DNA of 64,000 nt from Mauremys mutica (lineage: Eukaryota; Chordata; Testudines; Geoemydidae), in assembly GCF_020497125.1 (NCBI RefSeq), contig NC_059075.1:31098003-31162002 (forward strand). Direction: 5' to 3'. Of the stretch, positions 13,555-25,200 are shown piece by piece. Within the stretch, counting starts at the first letter, position 1. Every line of letters starts with the position of its first letter. The position numbers were made by a program, and so were the translations under genes. Under the pieces are notes generated by a model. It did not search any database. It worked only from the letters and a program-made list of their open reading frames with translations, and was not told where the DNA came from.

Positions 13555-13838
13555 GGAAGACTTAGGACTGAAGAATCCCATGCACTGCTACAGACTAGGG
13601 ACCGAATGGCTAGGCAGCAGTTCTGCAGAAAAGGACCTACGGGTTACAGTGGATGAGAAGCTGGATATGAGTCAACAGTGTGCCCTTGTTGCCAACAAGA
13701 CTAATGGCATTTTGGGCTGTATAAGTAGGAGCATTGCCAGTAGATCGAGGGATGTGATCATTCCCCTCTATTCGGCATTGGTGAGGCCTCATCTGGAGTA
13801 CTGTGTCCAGTTTTGGGCCCCACACTACATAAAATGGC
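13555..13838 (+). mobile_element. CR1 LINE fragment (reverse transcriptase)
   Basis: One frame gives '[20 protein letters not shown]', '[18 protein letters not shown]' and '[18 protein letters not shown]', all standard CR1 reverse-transcriptase phrases. The fragment stops abruptly at 'cacactacat' without the CR1 3' tail, so it is truncated at both ends. It is less diverged than the copy at 8590-9660 and closely resembles the one at 56858-57683. Confidence 0.88.
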
Positions 13839-15189
13839 ATATTCAGACATATGCTAATGTTGATCCATATTCCTAGGGTTGGGTAGAAGTATGGAGCTAG
13901 CCTGGAGAAGCAAAAGAGTGTAAAGAATAATGAAACATTTAACTATTAAGTAGCTGGACCATTTTTTCCTTTTTGCTGAACCTAACAGTGCCACTGTGGT
14001 GCCTGTGAGAGGTATGTCTTCATATCATTGGCCAATTTTTCATTACCTGACACCCATACCTTGGAGGCTTGTGGGCACACAACACAGGGTACTAGTTGTT
14101 TACCAGAGAAATGAGTCTTTCTGGGTGAGTATGAGTGTTTTGCGAGGAAGTGTGATCTCATGAGGCTTGTTCAGTGGAAATGAACTTGGTTAATGGGTTC
14201 ACAGACCTCAATGTCCTGTCCATGTTCTGTGGATGGACTTCTGGAGAGTCTCTTGATCAGGCTGCTTCACCATGCAGCTGGGTCACTTACCTTCTCTATA
14301 CACTTCAGGACCCCATTTCTGGGATGGCTGCAGAGGAACAACCAGCCCTCTCTTCCAGTACTTTTGCTCAAGTGATTAGCCCTGACTGCAATATGCCATT
14401 GCAATAAGTGTCTGAACATCTGCAGAAGCTCTGAAGACTCCTCCCATCTCTGATTTAAATGTAACGTGTGGGCTTGGTTTGCTGAACTGTAGTGCTATGT
14501 CAGGTCAGCTGTGTCAGCTATGTGAGGCAAGGTAATCACAGTATCATAATGCATATGCACACGGCTGAATTAGGGTTGCACAGGCAACCTTAATCCTGCT
14601 ATTTCTTAACTTTTGAGTGCTCAACTTTGGAAAATTAATGCTCTTTTAAAGTAGTTTCTGTGTGTACCTCACCAAGTTTTTATAAAAACGAACAAGGGGA
14701 AAAAAACAGAATTGCATCATGTGGATGTCAATATGGTGCCACATGGGTCATCAGCAGAATTGGAACCTTTAGATCCATTGCCCAGACCTCTCCCACTTTA
14801 CCTAATGAAGTAACTGATAGAAATAATATGTTGTCGTCCTCAGTGTGGATCAGCACTACAAGAGCATGAGATACACCACCTTACCAGTGGGTCTCACAGA
14901 TGTTTGCTGACAAAGAAGCAATGTTGTGAATCAGGAAACTTGGATTCCATTCCAACTTCTGGAGAGGAGTGTGTTCTAGTGGTCCTAATCTCCTTCGCTT
15001 CCATTCCCAGGCTCCTCTGAGGCCCCATTCTAGTCTCCCCCCACTAGGCTACTCATCCAATCTGTTCCCCAGTCACCATAAGCCAAAACTAATATCTGGG
15101 ATACAATCCCCCAAATTTAGGCCATTGCTGGAGATGGGATTCTGGATGGAGAAGGCTGGTGCTATGAGATTGTACTGAGAATACTCGCT
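13839..15189. other. Gene-free stretch
   Basis: No conserved frame, RNA gene or delimitable repeat was recognised. Two short overlapping open frames near 14174-14407 lack any domain. Confidence 0.4.
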
Positions 15190-15560
15190 CAGGTGCTTGC
15201 TTCTTGCTCACATGCTCAGGGACTAACTGATGACCATATGCGGGGCTGGGAAGGAATTTCCTCCCAGGTCAGATTGGCAGGTACCATGAGGGATTTTGCT
15301 TTCCTCCGCTGCATGGGATGGGGGTTGCTTGCCAGGATCATCTGGGTATATCTCATTTAATCAATTCCCTGCCACTGCAGGGCCTGCTGGCACTTGTGTG
15401 CCTCATTCTGTCCTATTCTCTGCCTGTGGTCCACAGTAGCATAGTCTTCTGAGGGTTGTAATACTTTGGTCTAATTTCAGTTGCTGGGTGTAGTGTGCAG
15501 GTATTGAGTGGTGTTAGTGGCCTGTGATATGTGCAGGAGGTCAGACTAGATGATCTTGTT
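15190..15560 (+). repeat. Interspersed repeat with CR1-like tail
   Basis: The phrase 'ctcacatgctcagggactaa' is followed by 'ggctgggaaggaatttcctc' and, at the 3' end, by 'aggtcagactagatgatctt', which resembles the 3' end shared by CR1-mobilised repeats. A related piece occurs near 61905-61980 ('tgctcatgtgctcagggtc'). The precise family is not known to me. Confidence 0.45.
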
Positions 15561-16439
15561 ATGCTTAAACAAAGCACACGAGATCTTTTATAGGGGAGAA
15601 GGCAACACCGCATTTATTGAGAATACAGTTAGCATATGCTTTTCAGTCACACACACACACATACACCATACACACAGTCCCGCCAGTCAATGTTTATAGT
15701 TACCAGTCCAGAATCTGGATCGATCTAGTGGCCAGATTGGTCCTAGAGGGGCTCTGTCAGTCACAATCCGATGCTCCTGGGGTTGTGGCAAGACAAACTT
15801 AAAGTCCCATGGTAAAGCACCCTGTTCTTATAGTCTTTTTTTTCTCTGTTGAAGTCTATGGATTTTGCTGTGTCAGTTTATGACCAGTTACTCCTTAATT
15901 GGTGTTATCTTTTGATGTAAACATTCCAAAACACCTCCGAGATGGTCATCCTGTCCCGGATTTGATTTAATCAATTGTCTTTAGGGGTGCCAGCCTCCAC
16001 CTCATGGTCATCAATCTGTCCTTCCTCACTTATGGATGCACGTTGATGGTTCTCTGGTGTCAATAAGCCTCGATGAGTGTCTTCGCTCCTCCTTTCTTGA
16101 CCATCTGGTTAACTTTGGCCTTCACATCTTATCTTTTCCTGATGCATGCATTCCTCATTCACACAAACAGTCTTTTACAGAGACCTTTGAGAATACAAAC
16201 AGCAGTATTTCATATCAAGCAAAAAAACATTGTAAATTAAACCTTGCTAAGTTTTATAACCAAAACAATTCACATTGAGGCCCAGGCCTTCAACATTCCT
16301 TTAATCTACTTAACATAGACACAATACAAAATCCTCTCTCTTACTAACTACACCTTAAAACAAAGAACTAAAAAGGGCCCAATTTGTAATGCATATGGGA
16401 AACAGAATCCCATAGTTCCAGGAGGTCATTCCTTTCTGC
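15561..16439 (-). repeat. Possible LTR-like repeat, reverse orientation
   Basis: Read on the - strand this block contains AATAAA close to CCTATAAAAGATC near its end, a combination often seen in LTRs. The boundaries are not resolved and no target duplication was found. A (CA)n tract lies inside at 15648-15678. The call is weak. Confidence 0.28.
15648..15678. repeat. (CA)n microsatellite, imperfect
   Basis: A run of CA dinucleotides interrupted by 'tacacca' is directly visible. Confidence 0.9.
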
Positions 16440-16450
16440 TATTCAAACAG

Positions 16451-16531
16451 ACGAAGTGGGTATTCACCCACAAAAGCTCATGCTCCAAAACATCTGCTAG
16501 TCTATAAGGTGCCACAGGATTCTTTGCTGCT
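16451..16531. mobile_element. 81 bp Penelope-type terminus with 11 bp TSD
   Basis: The short block contains 'aaaagctcatgct' and 'tagtctataaggtgccac', matching the right arm of the elements at 10685 and 33063. It is flanked by TATTCAAACAG on both sides (16440-16450 and 16532-16542), an exact 11 bp duplication. It therefore inserted as a one-armed fragment rather than being a remnant of a larger copy. Confidence 0.72.
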
Positions 16532-16542
16532 TATTCAAACAG

Positions 16543-17744
16543 GGTGGCTGGAAGATGAAATCAAATCATACATTAATTCTCATAGTACAATTATAAAATC
16601 CTGCTCCTATAATCTGGTGGTCCCTTTTCACCTTAAACTTGGAAGTGAACTTCATGTCTGACTTTTATCAAAACAATGGGCTGAACCAAAGTCCCAAATA
16701 TAAACCTCAAGCGTTGGGGAAGTTTTGATCTAAAACGTGCACCTTGGCCCATCTCCTGCTATAAAAGACAATTATTCAAGTCTGTCTTCATTGTGTGACA
16801 GGGGTAGGAGTAGAGGCAGATTAGAGATCAAGAGATCCAGTGCCACAGAGTCAACCCATTGTGTGCACAAAGGCACATCTTACTACCGAAGCTGTTCACG
16901 GAAGTAAGTGTCTTGTGTGTGAGAAGGGCTGACTGCAAATTTCATACGTGCCTAAGGAAGGCTCTTTGGAATAGGGCCCTGCTACTGAAGATGTGGGCGA
17001 GAGTGTAGAGGGATTTCCTGTAATGCGTCATTCAAACCAAAGGACCCACCCTAGCTACACATTATTACTCAGTTTGAGTTTGCGAAGGCTTTTATGTTGT
17101 TTCCTATACCATCGCCAGCAGACTGTACTTGGTGCAGACATGATGTTGCATAGTTTTGTATGGTTTTTTTTTACAGTTTAACTGCCTTGGGAAGGCACTA
17201 CTTTTTTGGCTGCAGTTAGGATACGGAGAGATTGGTGAGGAAAGAACCTCTTGCAGGTGTGAGAGTGAGTGGTGAATGTTTGTCTTTGTGTTGTGTTTAA
17301 ACTAGGAACAGGAGGAGTGATTGGGGCATCTTCAGATGTTGAGGAGAGTCTACTTCTGTCTTTCCCACCTTTGGAAAATTGGGCTCTAAGATGAGTCTAT
17401 TAAAAGAAGACATAGTGCAATAGGGTGAGTAGAGATGAGAAAGGAAACCATCAGATGACCAGTGTGATAAGTAATTTGCCTAGATTGTGGCCACAGAGTA
17501 GCAGGGAGGTGCTGCCACTGTTACAGATCGTAGCAGCTGTGTCATTTTTCAGAGCTACTATTTTGTTTTTTAAAGCTATCTTAAGAAAAATGTGCTTGTC
17601 TGTTACCATCTCTAATTGGTGTTGGTAGTAGACCAGTGACTATCTTCTGGTTAGTCATTGGGTTTAGTTGCACCACAAGCAGTTTTTACAGAGCAACTTA
17701 TTCATTTCTCTCTTTTTAAAATTTCTTCAGCTGTCTGGGTTGGC
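16543..17744. other. Gene-free stretch upstream of the Harbinger element
   Basis: No gene or delimitable repeat was recognised. Open frames are short and lack motifs. Confidence 0.45.
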
Positions 17745-17772
17745 TTAAGGCTTGGCTACACTTACAAGTTGC

Positions 17773-17853
17773 AGCGCTGGGAGTTACAGCGCTGGTCATG
17801 CAGCTGTGTAGGGCCAGCGCTGGAGTGTGGCCACACTGACAGCTACCAGCGCT
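17773..17853. repeat. Left subterminal AGCGCT cluster
   Basis: The palindromic hexamer AGCGCT occurs at 17773, 17788, 17816 and 17848, usually inside CAGCGCTG. Clustered short repeats near transposon ends often act as binding sites for element-encoded proteins. That role is inferred here. Confidence 0.6.
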
Positions 17854-18119
17854 GCAGTGTGGCCACACTTGCAGCATTTCCAGCACTGTATTGAGAGGTG
17901 CATTGTGGGCAGCTATCCCACAGAGCACCTCGTCCCATTTTGGCGCTGAGTATTGTGGGAAGGGGAAGGAAGTGTGTTGCTCATTCCGCTTCCTGTGCCA
18001 ACGCCCCGTGGTGCATCGCTTCACATCCCAGCATTCACAGTCTTTCCGGCCACGTTTGGCGCCATTGTGAGTCTCTTTCTGTTTTACTCTCTGTCTGTGA
18101 ATCGCGATTTCTGTTGGAA

Positions 18120-19377
18120 ATGGAGCCCGAGCTGCTGAGGACTGTGATGATGAGTGTCGTCAGCACAACACGTTTGGCAGTTGAGCTATTCCTTCAGCTC
18201 CAAAGTGACAGTGAGGAGTCCGACGATGATATCGATGATATCGAGTCGCCTGCCACGTGTGACACTACAGTGCTTGTGGCATTCATGGAAATGCTCAGCA
18301 CCATTGAACGCCGCTTTTGGGCTCGGAAAACAAGCACTGAGTGGTGGGATCACATTGTCATGGAAGTCTGGGATGACGAGCAGTGGCTGCAGAACTTTCG
18401 TATGAGAAAAGCCACTTTCATGGGACTGTGTGCTGAGCTCGCCCCCACCCTGCGGCGCAAGGACACAAGATTGAGAGCTGCCCTGACGGTGGAAAAGCGG
18501 GTAGCTATTGCAATCTGGAAGCTGGCAACTCCAGACAGCTACCGGTCGGTCGGGAACCAGTTTGGAGTGGGAAAGTCGACCGTTGGAATCGTGTTGATGC
18601 AAGTTTGCAGGGCCATTAATCGCATCCTGCTAAGAAGGACCGTGACTCTGGGGAACATGCAGGACATTGTGGATGGCTTTGCACAAATGGGTTTCCCTAA
18701 CTGTGGAGGGGCGATAGATGGGACGCATATTCCTATTCTGGCACACACCCCCCCCCACCTAGCATCAGAGTACGTTAATCGGAAGGGGTATTTCTCTATG
18801 GTTCTCCAGGCGCTTGTGGATCACCGTGGGCGTTTCATTGACATTTACACAGGCTGGCCTGGAAAGGTGCATGATGCACGCATCTTTCTGAACAGTGGCC
18901 TGTTCAGGAAGATGCAGGCAGGGACTTATTTCCCAGACAGGAAGATCACAGTAGGGGACGTCGAAATGCCCATTGTGATCCTTGGAGACCCTGCTTACCC
19001 GTTACTGCCTTGGCTCATGAAACCCTATACAGGGAAGCTTGACAGGAGCAAGGACCGGTTCAACTACAGGCTGAGCCGGTGCCGAATGACTGTGGAGTGT
19101 GCTTTTGGGCGTTTAAAAAGCCCGCTGGCGGTCCTTGTATGGGAAGCTAGACTTGGGGGAAAGCAGCATCCCCGCGGTTATAGCCGCATGCTGTACCCTC
19201 CATAATATTTGTGAAGGGAAGGGTGAAACATTCAGTCAGGCATGGACCACTGAGGTTCAAGTCCTGGAGGCTGAATTTGCACAGCCAGAGAGCAGGGCTA
19301 TTAGAGAAGCCCAGCACAGGGCTACAAGGATTAGGGATGCCTTGAGGGAAGAATTTGAGGCTGAAAACCAACAGTAA
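18120..19377 (+). pseudogene. Harbinger transposase, DDE_Tnp_4 type, one frameshift
   Basis: The likely start is the ATG at 18120, since upstream codons lie in the element's leader. The protein begins with an acidic stretch (SDSEESDDDIDDIES), followed by a helix-turn-helix region around 'SVGNQFGVGKSTVG' and the RNase-H-like catalytic core. Catalytic candidates are the Asp in 'GGAIDGTHIPI', the Asp in 'ILGDPAYPLLPW' and the Glu in 'TVECAFGRLK', with the conserved 'GWPGKVHDARIF' between the first two. One extra base near 19115-19122 shifts the frame. The intended C-terminus continues in the next frame ('IPAVIAACCTLHNICEGKG' to a stop at 19377), while the broken frame ends at 19205. Family members cut and paste the element, working with the Myb-like partner for nuclear import and DNA binding. 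An AATAAA follows at 19499. Confidence 0.9.
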
Positions 19378-19498
19378 TGTTTGCTGCCTTGCATGGGAGT
19401 GAAGTGCAGTGGTTACACTGTTAGGATTCTATTATCCCTAACATGATTTCCAGTGACTGTTTCTTTACTGGGATAAGGTATCTTTCACTATCTGCAAT

Positions 19499-19504
19499 AA
19501 TAAA
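19499..19504 (+). promoter_or_regulatory. Poly(A) signal of the Harbinger transposase
   Basis: AATAAA lies 122 bases past the transposase stop. The opposite-strand signal lies only 20 bases away at 19525-19530, so the two transcripts would end against each other. Confidence 0.6.
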
Positions 19505-19524
19505 GACTGTTTTCAAAGCCAAGA

Positions 19525-19530
19525 TTTATT
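19525..19530 (-). promoter_or_regulatory. Poly(A) signal of the Harbinger Myb-like gene
   Basis: TTTATT on + reads AATAAA on -, about 85 bases past the Myb-like stop at 19615. A second overlapping TTTATT occurs at 19530-19535. Confidence 0.6.
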
Positions 19531-19614
19531 TTATTGAATAGAAAAATACTTCATTGACAGACACACAACATTTCAGGAACTTAGGGCAGGGGGGTGGGTG
19601 GGTGAACTGTACAG

Positions 19615-21361
19615 TCACAAGTTTGCATATGTCCTGTCTGCAGTGCTGTGCAATGGCTGCTGCACTTCAGGGTGCATATACTGCATGGTGATGGGGGTTG
19701 AGTGCAGAGGGTAAGGGTCGTAGTTCTCAGGGCTGGTTGGTGAACGTACAGGTGTTGGAGGCAGCTGGTGGTGGTAAGAACCTGGATGCTGGGGAAGGGG
19801 GTTTGGAGCTAACATTGGGGCAGAAGAGAATAAAATTTGGGACAGGGGGGGCTGTGTGGCAGCATGGGACTGCTCTGCCTGCATAGCTACGAGTGCCTGG
19901 AGAGAGTCCGCTTGGCGCGCCAGGATGCCTAGCAGCTGGTCTGTGCTTTTCCTCTTTGCCACAGCGTTTCTCCGGCGGATCCTGCTGTCCCTCTGGCGGA
20001 TCCTGCTTTCCCTTTCTCTCCACTCCTGCAGCTGTTTACTCTCTCGAGCAGAGTGAGCAATAACTGTTTTCAGCATGTCTTCCCTGGTTTTTCGAGGCTT
20101 TTTCCTCAGATTCTGTAGTCTCTGTGCTGTGGTAGATCTGGGCAGTCCAGCAGTCAAGGTCACTTCTTGAAGACAAAAATGGCAACATTTAACAGGGTAG
20201 CATTGTTAATTATCTTATCCAAACAGTAATTCCCACACACTGAAGGAGTTTTCAGTGTTCACTTTAGCATTCTTTTCCCATACCAAATAAGACCACACAT
20301 AATACAACAGGAGACAGGAAATGGTGAGTAAGGGGTACTGAGATTGCTTCAGGGCTGTGCAGGGGTTTCTGTGCGTTGGGGACAGCAAACAGCTGCATGG
20401 GGGATCTGCACTAAACAGTCTCCCAACATTTTCCACAGGAGTTACTCCTGGAAGATATCTCCCTGCTGCGGGTCACTAGGGAAGAGCGGGAAGGTCTTCT
20501 ACAGCAATGCGGATTCCGCCCTGGCCCCTATGCAGCTTGCCTGTGTTCAGCAATGGTCCCCCCACCCCTCGCGGCACAGTGGCGCGGACGCGTTAGCCTG
20601 ACTGGGACAAGGACCACAGTGGCTCTCCCTATAAACCTGCGCAGGCACATTGCCCACGCTCTGGCTGAAACTTTTGAGGAGATTACTGCAGCCGATTACC
20701 GCGACGTGATAGACCACATCAATGCGCTATTCCACATCTAGGCAGGCATGAATGCAGCCCTAACCCCCCCCCCCCGAAACATTTCCACCCTGAAAATAAA
20801 AGACGCTTACCGGTAACTCGCTCCTCTGTTTGTCCTTCAGCAACTGCTGGCTGCTGCGATTGGCTTCCTTCCTCCTGGCTTGAGAAGAGCTCCTGGCTGC
20901 ATGCCTCCAGGGACTCTGGGGTGTCTTCCCCCATCCCAGTAGCTTCACTCGCGGTTTCCACCCCCCCCCGCCGCCGCCTCCTCCTCCTCCTGCTCCTGTC
21001 CCCCACCCTGCTCAGAAGTGTCCATCGTGGTCCTCGGATTGGCAGTGGGGTCACCCCCAAGTTTCGCGTCCATCTCCCTGTAAAAACGGCAGGTCGTGGG
21101 GGCTGCGCCGGATCGGCGATTCCCCTCGCGGGCTTTGTAATAGGCACTCCGCAGCTCCTTTACTTTCACCCTGCATTGCAGCGCGTCCCGATCATGGCCC
21201 CTATCCAGCATGGACCTTGATACCTGCTCAAAGATATCATAATTCCTACGGCTGGAGCGCAGCTGGGACTGCACAGCTTCCTCCCCCCAAACACTAATGA
21301 GGTCCAGCAACTCGCCATTGCTCCATGCTGGGGCTCGTTTGCCACGTGGAGGCATGGTCAC
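19615..21361 (-). pseudogene. Harbinger Myb-like DNA-binding protein, two exons, frameshifted
   Basis: Translation from 21361 opens with 'PPRGKRAPAWSNGELLDLI', then 'RRNYDIFEQVSRSMLDRG' and 'QCRVKVKELRSAYYKARE', a Myb/SANT trihelix-like domain typical of the second Harbinger protein. The frame slips in a run of nine Gs near 20960-20970. The continuation ('GEDTPESLEACSQELFSSQ') reaches a donor GTAAGC at 20810, and exon 2 starts near 20165 after 'gtcttcaag'. Exon 2 is basic and rich in Arg, Lys and Gln ('LRKKPRKTREDML'), then Pro-rich, and ends at 19615. The splice phases fit. The role by family is binding the element ends and carrying the transposase into the nucleus. Confidence 0.82.
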
Positions 21362-21630
21362 CTGGAAAGATTACCTGATTGCACTCCACACCTGGCTGCA
21401 GCAAACAGGAAGGGGATTTTTAAAATTCCCGGGGCACTTAAAGGGCGGGTCACCTGAGGCCAGAGCAGTAGAGTGCATACTGATGGGCAGAGTGACTGAA
21501 CAGGAATTCTGGGATATCTCCTTATTCCCTGGAGGCCAATTAAAGTGCTGGTGAGTGTCCACACCTGATGAGCAGCACTGGATCACCAGTGCTGCATTCC
21601 TTATACCCCAACCCGAACGGGTGCACAGCC

Positions 21631-21720
21631 AGCGCTGCAGCCAGGGAGTTGCAGCGCTGCAAGTGCCTTGCAAGTGTGGACGGAGAATAATTGCAGCGCT
21701 GGAAAGCCTCCACCAGCGCT
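21631..21720. repeat. Right subterminal AGCGCT cluster
   Basis: AGCGCT occurs at 21631, 21653, 21695 and 21715, mirroring the four copies at the left end. The last copy belongs to the terminal inverted repeat itself. Confidence 0.6.
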
Positions 21721-22142
21721 GCAACTTGTAAGTGTAGCCAAGCCCTTATAGACTCTCTTTGCCTTAACCTCTGATTGTTGTTCCCTTCAATTCCAGCTTT
21801 TCTGGTACATTTTACAAGGGAGTTATTTGTCAGTTTCATAACACCAGAGGAAGGAAGAGGGGAAATGGTGGATTTAAACAACCTTTATATCGCCTCGATC
21901 CTTGAACCATCGACACTGGCCTTGGGGCTACTCTACTTTACGCTGGCTGCCAAGCACCGATAAATTAATAGCTGGAAACCTGTCTGTTTCATCCACATGT
22001 TAGTATAGTTAAGGTAGGTATTGAATTTACAAATATTTCATAAAGTCTAAACACGTTATCAGTTGCCGCATGTATTAATCTTATAATATCTTTATCACAT
22101 GCTATATGGTAATATTTAAGTTTTTGCTTTATAACTGTGAAC

Positions 22143-22289
22143 CAGTGCTTAATCTGTAATTAAAGAGGTGCTGGGGTTGAAGCAATTTTTTTATTTTCAT
22201 AACTAACATGGCAAGTTCAGAGGTGCTGGGTCTATGAATTGCCAAGCCTAGAGGTGCCCGGACTCAGCCCTGACACAAATTAAGCACTG
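22143..22289. mobile_element. 147 bp hAT MITE with perfect 8 bp TSD
   Basis: It begins CAGTGCTTAATCTG and ends CAAATTAAGCACTG, flanked on both sides by CTGTGAAC (22135-22142 and 22290-22297). It contains two 'gaggtgctggg'-like direct repeats. A relative sits nested inside another hAT element at 63263-63398. Confidence 0.85.
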
Positions 22290-22297
22290 CTGTGAAC

Positions 22298-25200
22298 CCA
22301 GTCAGGAAGGATCATCTTCTGACCATTAAGAAGGCCTATCAAAACTAAATGGGCCATTGTGGGACAGCACAATACATAGACTTTAATTGCCCCCTTCACA
22401 CCCATTAAGAGGCTACATGGAAAAAGGGCTCGTCCTCTCAGCTTGAACTCTGGAAGAAAGAAATAAAAATAGCTGTGAAGATTTTTTTTTCATCTCTTTT
22501 GTTGTGTAGATTCACAGGGCGGGAGCTATGAAACAGAAGCAGAGATCCCTAGGGTCACCCCTAAAAGACATTCAGAGTGGACAGATTACTACAATTCTGT
22601 CATCTTTTGGAAACCATAGACTGTAACTTGTAATTTGTGTGTATTTGTTTGCTTGCTTTAACCTTATAATAACTTTCTCATTTCTTTTCTTAGTTAATAA
22701 ATCCTTAGATAGTTTACTATAGGATTGGCTACAAGCATTATTTTTGGTGTGAAATCTGAGGTACAAATTGACCTGAGGTATGTGACTGGTCTCTTGTGAC
22801 CGGAAGCAACCTGAATATTTTGTGAGCTTTGGTCTATAGCGACCAACCATCACTAAGTCCATCTTGCCTGGGTGGCAAAATAGACTGGAATGCCCAAAGG
22901 GACTGTCAGTTACTCCATGGTAAGGTTGTTATAGTGCTTTAGGAGTTCACACTTTGTTACCGGATCAGTGAAATCTAATTATAGACCGTACAACCAGTTT
23001 GGGGTCTCTGCCCTGCTTCTTGACAGTCTGCCCTAAGGTTGGCACTCATGGTCATCAGCCATTCCAGACAGCATTGACAGAAGTACTGGAGGAATCCTCC
23101 AGGCTCACTGCTACCTCACACAAGTAGAGCAGTGCATAGCAGCTACCGTGCAGCCAAGAAGCTGGACTTCTGAGATTTTCCCCATATTTGAACCATGTGT
23201 TAAGTGATAAAGAGATAAAAACCTTAAAAGGAGCTCAAGTATATATTTTAGCTGTAACAGGGCAAAGAGTTTTATAGAAGCCAATTTCCTCTCCTTCCCC
23301 ACTCAGATAACACACTCCAGCACTTCTGGGAGGCAGTGCACTTCATACAGTAGCAGGAAATCTTGTTGCCATCACGTGCTAGTTTAAATTGGATTAGAAC
23401 AATATTGTTTCAAGAAAACTTTTGCTGTGGCCTTCACACTGCGCTCCATTTTGAATTCTGGCAAAGGCTTCCAGAAAACAAACCCAACTAACTTGGGGAT
23501 TTCTCATACTTATGGGATTTGGTTTTCATACGGAGTAGTACTGATATTATAATAATAATATTTTGAATTCCTTGGAGGAAAAGTACCATTTGCAAAGCAC
23601 TTTACAAATACAGATTGCATCTGATTTTTGTCTCAGTGCAATCTACATTCACCATGGAGTTATTGTTATCCAGTTTAAGACTTTGGTACTACATTTCCAC
23701 ACTTTTTGTTCTATGGGAGAAGATTTATGACCATAATGAAGAGAAAACTTCAAATCATACCATTGATACTTGTGACTTGTTCCCTTCAAAGAGCCCTTCT
23801 TCTGCCACACTTGATTAATGCATAAAATAATTACAACACTGTCCACAGTAGAGGTGCACAGTTTTATATGAGAACGCTAAGCAGGAGACTAAACTCTCCA
23901 CACTTCACTGGATTCTACTTGTCTAACACACAACTAGCTTCAGCGAATGAAATCAGTGATATGAGAAAGGTAAACAGGATTCGGCCTACTGTCTCATGTT
24001 CCTGATTACTGAGTGGAATAGTGTGAAGGTGTTCCAGCCTGCTCACCGGGAGATCCAGGGTCCTCCTTCACCTCAGAGGTGATTCAAACCTTGTTGAATC
24101 TGTTACATGTTAACCAAAGTTGCAGTCTTCAATGATCATCATTTAAATAAAAGTTGCATGAAAGATTATTTTACTTTCTGACAGGTATCCTTTAAAACAT
24201 AAAATCAGCGATATAACTGCTTAAAAGTGAAAACCCAAGATTAGGCAAATAATTCAGGATGTGCTGTCCTAATGGTAAAAAGGTATTATTATGATTAGGG
24301 AAAATGGGACTGAGGTTTCTAACCACCCATGTGAAATATGCACAAGAAGCCATGTTTCTGTACTGAGCGTCACAACCTCACACCCACGGCAGTGATTCTC
24401 GAGAAAGACTTGCTCCTGACCAGTCCTCCTGCACCACAATGTTGTTTAGGGGAAAGGTGTAAAAATAGCATCCCGAACTGTGTGTTCTTGCTCATGCTGC
24501 CTTCCTGGTATGCAGGTCATTTAAGGAATTTAAGGCCCAGTCTTGCAATCTTTAGTCACATAACTGAACCTTACTCAAGTAATTAGTTCCATTGGTTTTG
24601 GTCTTGTCTCCCGGCGAAGGCTCTGTAGTGACTGGATGCCTTTATTAAGCATTCAAGATGCCCTTCCCTTCACACAGGATGTAAGGGCTCACATCAAACA
24701 TATCTGAGATCCCTAAGAAAGCCTCAAGCAAGACCAGGCCTGATATTCCTGATGGGAAGGGGAGGGAAACAAAAAAAACCACAAGCACAATCTTTCAAAG
24801 ACATGTTTATGCTTAACTTCACTGTGACTTCAGTAGGACTACTCCACAGTGAGTAAAGTGAAACATGCATGAATCTTTGCAGGACAAGGTCAATGTTTTT
24901 AGTCTGGGGGGAAAACCACTTCCAACCATCTTCATCACATATAGAAGTAACATTTTTAAAACTTCTTTTTAGGTCCCTGTTAAAGGACTGTAGCCCATTA
25001 GCTCCTTGAAAAAGACTACAATTCCTTTTATAAAACCATTAAAAAAATTCTACAATAACATTCTCAAACACTGCAGCACACAATACAACTACTGCAGTGT
25101 TTGGAGCAATTGCTATAGGAAAGGGTAGCTTTTGTTGTTGTTTGTTGCATTACATTGGGAGGGTTCCTACAACCTGACACTGCACAGAGATGAAAGGAAA

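Larger units (their letters stand above)
17748..21745 (+). mobile_element. Near-complete autonomous-type Harbinger transposon
   Basis: The 3998 bp element is bounded by TTA on both sides (17745-17747 and 21746-21748). The left end AGGCTTGGCTACACTTACAA is matched by the reverse complement of the right end, with only the first base differing, and the pairing continues through GTTGCAGCGCTGG. It carries the two genes expected of the superfamily, a DDE transposase on + and a Myb-like protein on -, arranged tail to tail. Both are damaged by single-nucleotide frameshifts, so the copy itself is probably inactive, though it looks fairly young. Confidence 0.92.
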
